A DNA stretch of 64,000 nt from Planctomycetota bacterium. Lineage in GTDB: Bacteria > Planctomycetota > B15-G4. The position numbers were made by a program, and so were the translations under genes. Shown here piece after piece: positions 26,335-34,083 of the stretch. Every line of letters starts with the position of its first letter. The stretch's first letter is position 1. The notes beneath the pieces were generated by a model, which searched no databases, was not told the DNA's origin, and was given only the letters and a program-made list of their open reading frames with translations. The stretch is from positions 248,001 to 312,000 of the forward strand of contig BQJR01000004.1 of the NCBI GenBank assembly GCA_021604805.1. Direction: 5' to 3'.

Positions 26335-28923
26335 GTGAGCGCAGCACAGGAGCCCGCGAAGCCGTCGCCTGAAGACGCCGAACTCGAAGCGCTGGCGAAG
26401 CGCCTGCGCACCTGCCTCGGTGCGTCGAGTGCCAGCGCCCAGCCCGCTGAGCTCGCGCTCGACGACTACGTGGACCTGCGCGTGATCCAGCGCGGCGGAC
26501 AAGGCGTGGTGTACGCGGCGCGCCAGCTCTCCACGGGGCGGCGCGTGGCGATCAAGCAACTGCACGCGCGCGGCGTGGGCGCCGAGCGACACCGCGCGCG
26601 CTTCGAACGTGAGATCGAGATCGCGTCGCGGCTGGTGCATCCCAACGTGGTGCCCGTGTTCGATCGCGGCGTCACTCCCGAGGGCGACCTGTTCTTCGTG
26701 ATGGAGTTCATCGACGGCCTGCCCCTCGACCGTTTCGCCGAGGAGTCGGCGCTGTCGGTCGCGTCGCGCCTGGAGCTCTTCGACCGCTTGTGCGCGGCCT
26801 TGGCCTACGCGCACCGCTGTGGCGTGGTGCACCGCGACTTGAAACCCGAGAACGTGCTGGTCGACGACAGCGGCGAGCCGCGCGTGCTCGACCTCGGGCT
26901 GGCCAAGCCGCTCGCGCAACCCGCGGACGAGAGCGTCACGCGGGCGGGCGAGTTCCTGGGCACGCTCGCGCACGCGTCGCCCGAACAACTCAGCGGTGAC
27001 CCCGACGAGGTGGACGAACGCACCGACGTGCACGGCCTCGGCGTGCTGCTCTACCGCCTGCTCGCCGGCCGTCATCCCTTCCCCACCGACGGCTCACTCA
27101 ACGACCTCGTGCGCGCGATCAACGAGCACGACCCCGCGCCGCCCACGCGCGGCAGCCGCGCGCCCGACCGCGACCTCGACGCGCTGTGCCTGAGCTGCCT
27201 CGCGAAGCGCCCGGCCGACCGCTACGCCTCGGTGGAGGCGCTGCGCACCGACCTGGCCGCTTGGCGCGACGGGCGCCCGCTGCAAGCGCGCGCCCACCAT
27301 CGCGGCTACGTGCTGCGCCGCACGCTGCAGCGTCATCGCGCGCTGGTCGCCGCGGTGTTGCTCGTGATCGTCGGGCTCAGCGTGGCGACCGTGACGGCTT
27401 GGAGTGCGCTCGGCGACGCTCAACGCGAGGCGCGCCGCGCGGAACACCTCAGTGACTTCCTCGTGGACACACTCGCGGCCGCCGAACCGGGCTTGCATCC
27501 GCGCAACGTCACGCTCGTGCAGTGGATCGAGCGCGCTCGGCTCGACGCGGGCGCGAGCTTCCCCGGCGAACCCCTCTCCGAAGCCGCCGTGCGCGACGCC
27601 GTGGGCCACGTGCTGCGCGCAGCCGGTTCTTTCGACGCCGCGGAACTCGAGTTCACCCGCGCGCTGGCCTTGCTCGACGAGGCCGACCGGAGCAGCGGGC
27701 GACAAGCCGTGGCCACGCGCCTGCACCAGGCCCAAGCGAACTACGAGCGCGGTGACTGGGAGCGGGCGAACACGCAACTCGAACGCGTGGCGCAGGAACT
27801 CACTGGGCTGCGCAGTGACGACGAGCGCGTGCTGCGTGAGCGCTGGCTCCAAGTCACGGCGATGCTGCGCTTGGCGCAGGGCCAGGCCGCGCGCGCCGTC
27901 GAGCTCCTGGAGCAAGGCATGCAAGGCGCCGACGAGCGCGGCGACGCGAGCGCGGCGTCGCTCCTGTTGCCCGTTCTTGCCGACGCCCTGCGCGCTGCGG
28001 GCGACGTCGAAGGCTCGCTGCGAGCGCACGACGAAGCAGTGCGCGTGCGCACCGAACGCTTCGGCGCGACGCATCCCTTCGTGCAGCGCGTGGTGCACAA
28101 CCGCGCGCTGGCCCTGGCCGAACTCGGTCGCTACGACGAGGCGCAACCCGCGCTGGAGCAAGTGAGCGAACAGCTCACGCAAGCGCTCGGCGAGGCGCAC
28201 CCGGTGAGCTTGCAAGCGCGCGTGAGTCTCGCCGGCCTGCTCAAGGACCGCGGCGCAGTCGACGCAGCGCGCAGCGAGTTCAGCGAACTGGTGACGGCCT
28301 GTCTCGAGCACCTCGGACCGCGTCACCGCACCACACTCGATGCGCAACACGCGCTCGGCGCCCTGCTGCGCCGCGCCGACGAGCTGCAGGCCTCGGAGAC
28401 GCAACTGCGCGCCGCGCTCACAGGTCGCGCACTGCTCTTCGGCGACGACGCGGAACCCACCCTGCGCACCCAGGTCGAGCTGGCCTTGTGTCTCGGTCGC
28501 GGAAGTCAGCTCGACGCGGCCGAGTCCATGCTGCGCGCAGCGGTACAGGCCGCGCAGACTTCACTCGGCGGACACACCGACACCACGCTCGACGCGGAAC
28601 ACTCACTGGCCGTGTTGCTGCTCGACACGGGGCGCGCCGAGGAAGCCCAAGCGCTGTGGGCCGACATGACAGCGCGCGCCGACGCGAGCTTCGGCGAGCA
28701 CGACAGCCGCCCCGGCAACTACCGGCTGCAACGCGGGCTCGCCCTCGCACGCCTCGGCCGCCTCGACCAGGCCGCCGCCGTGCTTGAGGCGGCGCACGCG
28801 CGCTTCGAAGTCGCAGGCCCCGAGCTAGCCGGGAAGGCAGCCGCCTGCGCCGCACTGCTCGTGCAAGTCCACGGCGCGCGGGGCGATGAGCAGGCCCAAC
28901 TGCGCTGGACCGCGAGCCCCTGA
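26335..28923 (+). CDS. Membrane Ser/Thr protein kinase with extracytoplasmic TPRs
   Basis: GTG at 26335 was chosen because the part upstream is arginine-rich and not protein-like; 862 residues follow. The kinase domain spans about 45-330: glycine loop RGGQGVVYAA near 54, VAIK lysine near 75, catalytic HRDLKPEN near 166, DLGLAK in place of DFG (common in bacterial kinases), ASPEQ instead of APE, and DVHGLGVLLYRLL. A transmembrane helix (ALVAAVLLVIVGLSVATVTAW) lies at about 336-358. The remaining 500 residues are TPR repeats (AQANYERGDWERANTQLERV, ALAELGRYDEAQPALEQV, HSLAVLLLDTGRAEEAQALW). This kinase-TM-TPR form is typical of planctomycetes, and such kinases are proposed to activate ECF sigma factors; one is 1.6 kb away. 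TAGGAT at 26269-26274 may be the -10 element. Confidence 0.93.
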   Translation: MSAAQEPAKPSPEDAELEALAKRLRTCLGASSASAQPAELALDDYVDLRVIQRGGQGVVYAARQLSTGRRVAIKQLHARGVGAERHRARFEREIEIASRLVHPNVVPVFDRGVTPEGDLFFVMEFIDGLPLDRFAEESALSVASRLELFDRLCAALAYAHRCGVVHRDLKPENVLVDDSGEPRVLDLGLAKPLAQPADESVTRAGEFLGTLAHASPEQLSGDPDEVDERTDVHGLGVLLYRLLAGRHPFPTDGSLNDLVRAINEHDPAPPTRGSRAPDRDLDALCLSCLAKRPADRYASVEALRTDLAAWRDGRPLQARAHHRGYVLRRTLQRHRALVAAVLLVIVGLSVATVTAWSALGDAQREARRAEHLSDFLVDTLAAAEPGLHPRNVTLVQWIERARLDAGASFPGEPLSEAAVRDAVGHVLRAAGSFDAAELEFTRALALLDEADRSSGRQAVATRLHQAQANYERGDWERANTQLERVAQELTGLRSDDERVLRERWLQVTAMLRLAQGQAARAVELLEQGMQGADERGDASAASLLLPVLADALRAAGDVEGSLRAHDEAVRVRTERFGATHPFVQRVVHNRALALAELGRYDEAQPALEQVSEQLTQALGEAHPVSLQARVSLAGLLKDRGAVDAARSEFSELVTACLEHLGPRHRTTLDAQHALGALLRRADELQASETQLRAALTGRALLFGDDAEPTLRTQVELALCLGRGSQLDAAESMLRAAVQAAQTSLGGHTDTTLDAEHSLAVLLLDTGRAEEAQALWADMTARADASFGEHDSRPGNYRLQRGLALARLGRLDQAAAVLEAAHARFEVAGPELAGKAAACAALLVQVHGARGDEQAQLRWTASP

Positions 28924-29042
28924 ACGGTTCGCGGAAGGCCGCCCCGGAGGCCGTCTCGAAAGCGCGCTCCGAAATCTGAAGAGGGTCGCGCACAATGATG
29001 GCGCGTCGATGGGGCTCGATACGGCACTGAGGAGGTCAGCAC

Positions 29043-29618
29043 ATGTTCGACCAGTTCTTCCACGAAGAGGCTGCGTGGTTTGGCGTCCCCGCTCTGCTCG
29101 GCTCCGCGATCTTCCTGATCCGACTGATCCTGATGCTGATCGCAGGGGATGGCGACGCCGACCTCGGCGACGACGGCAGCGCTTTCGCCGGAGACGACGG
29201 CGACTCGAGCGACTCCTTCGAGATCCTCTCGATCCAAGGCCTCGCGGCCTTCGGCATGGGCTTCGGCTGGGCCGGACTCGGCGCGCTGAACGGCGCGGGT
29301 TGGTCCACCGGCACGGCGATCACGCTCGGCGTGGCGGGTGGCGCCGGCATGGTCTGGTTGCTCGCGCTCCTGTTGCGCGGCGTGCACGACTTGCAGAGCT
29401 CGGGCACGGTCAACATGCAAGGCGCCGTGGGCACGATCGCCAGCGTCTACGCCACTGTCCCTGAACACAAAAGCGGGCGCGGCAAGGTGCGCGTGGTGAT
29501 CAAGAACCGTGAGCGCATCCTCAACGCCATCACCGAAGGCGACGCCCTGCCCACAGGCACACAAGTGCGCGTGCTCACGGTGGACGACACCAGCACCGCC
29601 ACCGTCACCTCCGCCTGA
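29043..29618 (+). CDS. NfeD-like membrane protein (flotillin partner)
   Basis: The 191-residue protein starts behind a strong GAGGAGGTCAGCAC site. It has an N-terminal hydrophobic segment (VPALLGSAIFLIRLILMLIAG), an acidic loop (DADLGDDGSAFAGDDGDSSD), two or three more membrane segments (LAAFGMGFGWAGLGAL, TLGVAGGAGMVWLLALLL), and a C-terminal OB-fold-like domain (GAVGTIASVYATVPEHKSGR, then VRVVIKNRERILNAITEG and GTQVRVLTVDD) that fits the NfeD family. NfeD proteins pair with flotillin or stomatin in membrane microdomains, as in the Bacillus yuaF-floT operon. Here the flotillin gene follows 28 nt downstream. Confidence 0.85.
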   Translation: MFDQFFHEEAAWFGVPALLGSAIFLIRLILMLIAGDGDADLGDDGSAFAGDDGDSSDSFEILSIQGLAAFGMGFGWAGLGALNGAGWSTGTAITLGVAGGAGMVWLLALLLRGVHDLQSSGTVNMQGAVGTIASVYATVPEHKSGRGKVRVVIKNRERILNAITEGDALPTGTQVRVLTVDDTSTATVTSA

Positions 29619-29646
29619 CCCCCACCTCCCCCGAAGGAATCTCGTC

Positions 29647-31311
29647 ATGCTCAGCCCAGGTTCGCTGCTCGCGCAGATGCCCGTCGTCCCCAATTCGGCT
29701 TGGTGGGTCGGGATCATCGCGGCCGTCGCGCTGCTCTTCGTGTTCTTCACGATCTTCGTGGTGCGCCAGTACAAGCGCTGCCCGAGCAACATGGTGCTCG
29801 TGATCTACGGCAAGGTCGGCAAGATGCAAGCCGCGCGCTGCATTCATGGCGGCGGCGCCTTCGTGATCCCGCTGCTGCAGGACTATGCCTTCCTGCACCT
29901 CGAACCGCTGGTGATCGAGATCCCGCTCGAGGGCGCGCTCTCGCTCAACAACATCCGCGTGAACGTGCCCAGCACCTTCACGGTGGGTATCGGCACCGAC
30001 CCCGTGCTGATGAACAACGCCGCCGAACGTCTGCTCTCGCTCGACGAGAAGAAGATCAAGGACCAGGCGCAAGACATCATCCTGGGTCAGTTGCGCTTGG
30101 TGATCGCGACCTTGTCGATCGAAGAGATCAACAAGGACCGCGAGAAGTTCATGGCGCTGATCAACGAGAACGTCGGTCAGGAAGTGAACAAGATCGGTCT
30201 CGACCTGATCAACGTGAACATCCGCGACATCACCGACGAGAGCGGGTACATCGACGCCATCGGTAAGCGCGCCGCGGCCGAAGCCGTGAACCGCGCCAAG
30301 GTCGACGTGGCGCAGCAAGAACGCGACGGCGCCACCGGTGAAGCCGTGGCCATGCGCGAGCAGACCGTGAGCGTGTCGGCCGAGCGGGCCTCGTCGATCG
30401 AAGGTCAGAAGGAAGCCGAGCAACGCCAGCGCGTGGCGGTGGCCAAACTCGAGGCGCAGGCCATCGAAGGCGAGGTCGTGTCGAACCGCGACATGGAGAT
30501 CACCAAGGCTCAGCGCTTGGCAGAAACCGTGGCGGCTGCGAAGGACGCCGAACAAGAACAGCGCGTGAAGGTCGCCCAGTTCGAAGCGTCGGCGGTCGAC
30601 GGTGAGAACACGCAGGCGGCGCGCGTGGCCGAGAGCAACGCGCAGCTCGCCGAGGTGCGCGCCGCCGCGCGTCAACGTGCCGAGGTCGCTGCGGCCAAGG
30701 CTGCCGAGGCCGTGTTACGCGCCGAACGCGAACAAGAACTCGCACGCATGTCGAAGGAGACGCTCGCCTCGCAGGAGATCGAGAAGCAGCGCATCGAGAT
30801 CGCCGCCGACGCCGAAGCCGAACGCACACGTCGCGTGGCCAAGGGTCAGGCCGACGCGATCCTGGCCAAGTACCAAGCGGAGGCCGAAGGTATCCAGAGC
30901 GTGCTCAACGCCAAGGCCGATGGTTATCACCAGCTCATGAAGGCTTGCCAAGACGACCCGTCGATGGCTTCTTCGCTGCTGATGATCGAGAAGCTGCCGG
31001 AGCTCGTCGCCGAACAAGTGAAGGCCATCCAGAACCTCAAGATCGACAAGATCACGGTCTGGGACGGCGGCCGCGGCGGCGCGGGCGGCAACGGCGGGCG
31101 CGGCAACACCGCCGACTTCCTGTCGAGCCTGATGGGTTCGCTGCCGGCCATGCACGAGCTCGCCGGCCAGGTCGGCGTGGAGCTGCCCGCGGTGCTCGGC
31201 CGCGTGAACGAAGTGCCCGAGGAGCACGCGACGCGCGGCGGGAAGGCCACGGCCGAGAGCGGCGAGCACGCCGAGAGCAGCGACACAGGAACCGACCTGC
31301 TCGCCGACTGA
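29647..31311 (+). CDS. Flotillin family (SPFH/band 7) protein
   Basis: The start at ATG 29647 is preceded by AAGGAA, giving 554 residues. A membrane segment (WWVGIIAAVALLFVFFTIFVV) at about 19-40 is followed by the SPFH domain (NMVLVIYGKVGK, VNVPSTFTVGIGTDP, IEEINKDREKF, GLDLINVNIRDITDE). A long alanine/glutamate-rich coiled coil covers about 220-430 with many AEAE/AKVDVAQQE heptads, typical of flotillins. The C-terminal part has a glycine-rich linker (GGRGGAGGNGGRGN) and then a hydrophobic helix (FLSSLMGSLPAM). Flotillins organise membrane microdomains. With the NfeD-like gene directly upstream, this is a two-gene operon; a hairpin at 31321-31349 follows. Confidence 0.93.
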   Translation: MLSPGSLLAQMPVVPNSAWWVGIIAAVALLFVFFTIFVVRQYKRCPSNMVLVIYGKVGKMQAARCIHGGGAFVIPLLQDYAFLHLEPLVIEIPLEGALSLNNIRVNVPSTFTVGIGTDPVLMNNAAERLLSLDEKKIKDQAQDIILGQLRLVIATLSIEEINKDREKFMALINENVGQEVNKIGLDLINVNIRDITDESGYIDAIGKRAAAEAVNRAKVDVAQQERDGATGEAVAMREQTVSVSAERASSIEGQKEAEQRQRVAVAKLEAQAIEGEVVSNRDMEITKAQRLAETVAAAKDAEQEQRVKVAQFEASAVDGENTQAARVAESNAQLAEVRAAARQRAEVAAAKAAEAVLRAEREQELARMSKETLASQEIEKQRIEIAADAEAERTRRVAKGQADAILAKYQAEAEGIQSVLNAKADGYHQLMKACQDDPSMASSLLMIEKLPELVAEQVKAIQNLKIDKITVWDGGRGGAGGNGGRGNTADFLSSLMGSLPAMHELAGQVGVELPAVLGRVNEVPEEHATRGGKATAESGEHAESSDTGTDLLAD

Positions 31312-31320
31312 CGTCCCCGG

Positions 31321-31349
31321 GCGCCGCCGTGCAGCACGCTCGGCGGCGC
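31321..31349 (+). terminator. Hairpin after the flotillin gene
   Basis: The 9-bp arms GCGCCGCCG (31321-31329) and CGGCGGCGC (31341-31349) are exact reverse complements with an 11-nt loop that itself can form a GTGC/GCAC mini-stem. It lies 9 nt after the flotillin stop. No T-tract is present, so termination is plausible rather than certain. Confidence 0.45.
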
Positions 31350-31377
31350 TCGCGCGCACTCTGCTAAAGTCCTGCGC

Positions 31378-33909
31378 ATGATCTCCCACTCACGCGCAGT
31401 TCTCTTCGCTCTCGCTCTGCTCATCGCCAACTCCTGCGTGAGCGCGCCGCCGCGCCACGACGCGCCCGGCAAGCGTCCCGACAAGGGCGAAGCCGTCAGC
31501 TACTCCGAGCTCGTGAGCAGCGACGCCGTCACGCAGACCGGCCTGTTCAGCGTGCACGAAGTCGACGACAAGCTGCTCTTCGAGATCCCCGATGAGCTGC
31601 TCGGACGCGACTTGCTGCTGGTGAGTCGCATCGCGCGCGTGCCCGCCGAGCTCGGCGGCGGCTTCGTGGTGGCCGGCCACAAAACCGGCGAACAGGTGCT
31701 GCGCTTCGAGCGCCACGACGACCGCGTGCTGCTGCGCAAGGTCTCTTTCCGCAACGTGGCCGACGCGGACACCCCGATCCACCGCTCGGTCGTGAACAAC
31801 AACTTCTTCCCGATCCTCGCGTCCTTCGACGTGGAAGCGGAAGGCCCGGGCGAGCAGGCCAACGACGACAGCGAAGCGCGCGGCGGCAGCGAGAGCCACG
31901 CCGAGCAAGCCGGCGAGGCTGCCGGGAGCGACGAGGCCGATGCCCCCACCACCGTCGTCATCGACGTCACCAAGTTCTTCGAGAGCGACATCCCGGCGCT
32001 GAGCGGCCTGAGTAAGTCGATGCGCGACCAGTACAAGGTGGGCAGCCTCGACAAGTCGCGCTCGTTCCTCAACTACGTGCGCCCGTTCCCGCAGAACCTC
32101 GAGGTGCGCCAGACGCTCACTTACAACGCGTCGGCCGCGCCCTCCGACGCGAACACCAAGACCATCTCACTCGAGATGCACCAGTCGATGGTCTTGCTGC
32201 CCGAAGAGCCGATGCGCAAGCGCTTCGCCGACGACCGCGTGGGTTGGTTCACCGAAGGCCACACGAACTACGGGCTCGACGAGCAGAAGGCCGCCGACGA
32301 AGAGTTCATCGCGCGCTGGCGCCTCGAGCCGAGCGACCCGGCGGCCTACGCGCGCGGCGAACTCGTCGAGCCGATCAAGCAGATCGTGTACTACATCGAC
32401 CCGGCCACGCCCGACAAGTGGCGCGAAGCCGTGCGCCAAGGCGTGGAAGACTGGCAAGCCGCCTTCGAGACCGCCGGCTTCAAGAACGCGATCGTCGCGC
32501 TGGATCAGCCCAGCGAAGAAGACGACCCGACCTGGAGCGGCGAAGACGTGCGCCACTCGATGGTGCGCTGGGCCGCGAGCACCACGCGCAACGCGATGGG
32601 CCCCAGCGTGACCGACCCGCGCTCGGGCGAGATCATCGAGAGCGACATCGTCTGGTATCACAACCACATGCGCAGCTACCGCAACCGGTTGATGCTCGAG
32701 ACCGGCGCGGCCAATCCGCTCGCGCGCTCGCTGCCCATCGACGACGGCTTGCTCGCCGAAGCGCTGCGCCAAGTCATCGCGCACGAGATCGGGCACGCAC
32801 TCGGACTGCCGCACAACATGATCGCGAGCTCGTCCTACCCGGTGGAGTCACTGCGCGATCCTGAGTTCGCGCAGGAGCGCGGCGTGTCGGCGTCGATCAT
32901 GGACTACGCGCGGCAGAACTACGTGGCGCAACCGGGCGACGGCTTGGTGGGCGCGAACTTCCTGCGCAAGATCGGCGCCTACGATCACTACGCGATCAAC
33001 TGGGGTTACCGCGTGATCCCCGACGCCGCCACCGCCGCCGACGAGAAGCCCACGCTCGACGCCTGGATCCTGGCCAAGGCGCACGACCCGATGTTCCGCT
33101 TCAGCGGCGGCACCGGCGCCGACCCGCGCGCGCAGACCGAAGACCTCGGCGACGACCCCGTGGCCGCCTCGGGCTACGCGCTCGCGAACCTCAAGCGCGT
33201 GATGCCGCAACTCATCGAGTGGACCTCGGCGCCCGGCGAAGACTACGCCGACCTCGATGAACTCTACGGCGAACTCCTCGGCCTCTACGCGCGCTACATG
33301 GGCCACGTGGTCACGCTCATCGGCGGCATGCATTCCGACTACGTCACCAGTGAGCAGGTCGGCTTGCCGCACCGCCCCGTGCCTGCCGCTGAGCAGCGCG
33401 CCGCCATGGCCTTCCTCGCGGAACACGCGCTGACCACTCCCGAGTGGTTGCTCGACGGCGAGATCCTGCGTCGCATCACACACAGCGGCGACGTGGATCG
33501 TGTGCTCGGCGTGCAGAGCCGCGTGCTCAACCAACTGCTCGACGTGGGGCGCATGCAACGCCTGGTGGAAACCGAGCTCGCGCTGGGCGACGAGGCCTAC
33601 CCGCTGCCCGAGTTCCTCGCCGATGTGCGCGGCGCCGTCTGGGCACACGCGAGCACACCCTACGCCCGGGCGCTGCAGCGCGCGCATCTCTCGCGGCTGG
33701 AGTGGCTCATGACCGACGCGAGCGAGTCCTACGCCACACCGATCCGCGTGGACATGTCGGACCTGCCCGCCGTGGCGCGCTTCGAGTTGTTGGAGATCGC
33801 GCGCCTGGCCGACGGTTTCGGCGCGCAGGGCGACACGCTCGAACTGGCGCACGGCCGCGACGTGGTCGAGCGCGTCGCTGCCTTCCTCGACGGACGGGTG
33901 CGCGACTGA
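31378..33909 (+). CDS. Zinc metalloprotease lipoprotein, DUF5117/DUF4953 type
   Basis: The 843-residue protein begins with a lipoprotein signal whose lipobox is LIANSC (cysteine at about residue 20). The N-terminal half matches the DUF5117/DUF5118 region found before zinc-dependent proteases (GLFSVHEVDDKLLFEIPDEL, LGRDLLLVSRIARV, VDVTKFFESDIPAL). The catalytic part has the metzincin motif HEIGHALGLPHNM at 469-481, preceded by IDPATPDKWREAVRQGVEDW and followed by SIMDYARQNYV, where the methionine is the expected Met-turn. An acidic, low-complexity insert lies near residues 165-190. The protein is expected on the periplasmic or outer side of a membrane. A TAAAGT hexamer ends only 7 nt before the ATG, so the transcript may be almost leaderless. 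Confidence 0.92.
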   Translation: MISHSRAVLFALALLIANSCVSAPPRHDAPGKRPDKGEAVSYSELVSSDAVTQTGLFSVHEVDDKLLFEIPDELLGRDLLLVSRIARVPAELGGGFVVAGHKTGEQVLRFERHDDRVLLRKVSFRNVADADTPIHRSVVNNNFFPILASFDVEAEGPGEQANDDSEARGGSESHAEQAGEAAGSDEADAPTTVVIDVTKFFESDIPALSGLSKSMRDQYKVGSLDKSRSFLNYVRPFPQNLEVRQTLTYNASAAPSDANTKTISLEMHQSMVLLPEEPMRKRFADDRVGWFTEGHTNYGLDEQKAADEEFIARWRLEPSDPAAYARGELVEPIKQIVYYIDPATPDKWREAVRQGVEDWQAAFETAGFKNAIVALDQPSEEDDPTWSGEDVRHSMVRWAASTTRNAMGPSVTDPRSGEIIESDIVWYHNHMRSYRNRLMLETGAANPLARSLPIDDGLLAEALRQVIAHEIGHALGLPHNMIASSSYPVESLRDPEFAQERGVSASIMDYARQNYVAQPGDGLVGANFLRKIGAYDHYAINWGYRVIPDAATAADEKPTLDAWILAKAHDPMFRFSGGTGADPRAQTEDLGDDPVAASGYALANLKRVMPQLIEWTSAPGEDYADLDELYGELLGLYARYMGHVVTLIGGMHSDYVTSEQVGLPHRPVPAAEQRAAMAFLAEHALTTPEWLLDGEILRRITHSGDVDRVLGVQSRVLNQLLDVGRMQRLVETELALGDEAYPLPEFLADVRGAVWAHASTPYARALQRAHLSRLEWLMTDASESYATPIRVDMSDLPAVARFELLEIARLADGFGAQGDTLELAHGRDVVERVAAFLDGRVRD

Positions 33910-33920
33910 ACAGCGCGCCG

Positions 33921-33968
33921 TGCATGGCACCGTGCATGGCACTGCGCATGGCACTGCGCATGGCACCG
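33921..33968. repeat. Four 12-bp tandem repeats
   Basis: Four near-identical 12-nt units, consensus YGCATGGCAYYG, run from 33921 to 33968 (TGCATGGCACCG, TGCATGGCACTG, CGCATGGCACTG, CGCATGGCACCG). Each unit holds an ATGGCA in the same phase, so a plus-strand frame reads repeated Met-Ala. The array lies between the metalloprotease gene and the second PSCyt1 gene. Confidence 0.85.
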
Positions 33969-34064
33969 CGTGATCATTCGGGGCCTCACCGGAAGGCGCG
34001 CTTCAACCCGGCGCACGCGGGCCGCGCGAAGCTCCTGATACACTCGACGGCTTGTCGGTCGTGA
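33924..34064 (+). CDS. Possible short leader ORF before the second PSCyt1 gene
   Basis: A 46-codon frame (MAPCMALRMALRMAP at its start) begins inside the 12-bp repeats and ends with TGA at 34062-34064, 19 nt before the PSCyt1 start. Its stop lies in the loop of the hairpin at 34041-34078. No ribosome-binding site precedes the first ATG, and the peptide is arginine- and histidine-rich like a shadow frame. It is listed because of its position only; it may not be translated. Confidence 0.2.
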   Translation: MAPCMALRMALRMAPRDHSGPHRKARFNPAHAGRAKLLIHSTACRS

Positions 34065-34078
34065 TCAGCCGTCGAGTG
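34041..34078 (+). promoter_or_regulatory. Perfect 12-bp hairpin overlapping the ribosome-binding region of the second PSCyt1 gene
   Basis: CACTCGACGGCT (34041-34052) and AGCCGTCGAGTG (34067-34078) are exact reverse complements with a 14-nt loop. The right arm ends 5 nt before the ATG at 34084, and the only purine-rich stretch near the start (GAGTGAG) lies partly inside it. The structure could hide the start site in the mRNA, act as an operator in DNA, or end transcription of the gene before. A TACACT hexamer at 34039-34044 overlaps the left arm; if that is the -10 element, the full hairpin would not be transcribed from it. Confidence 0.5.
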
Positions 34079-34083
34079 AGTTC

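Noticed and set aside
33444..34064. Plus-strand frame overlapping the metalloprotease end
   Set aside because: The part inside the metalloprotease gene is an arginine-rich shadow. Only its last 46 codons were kept, as a low-confidence leader ORF, because of their position.
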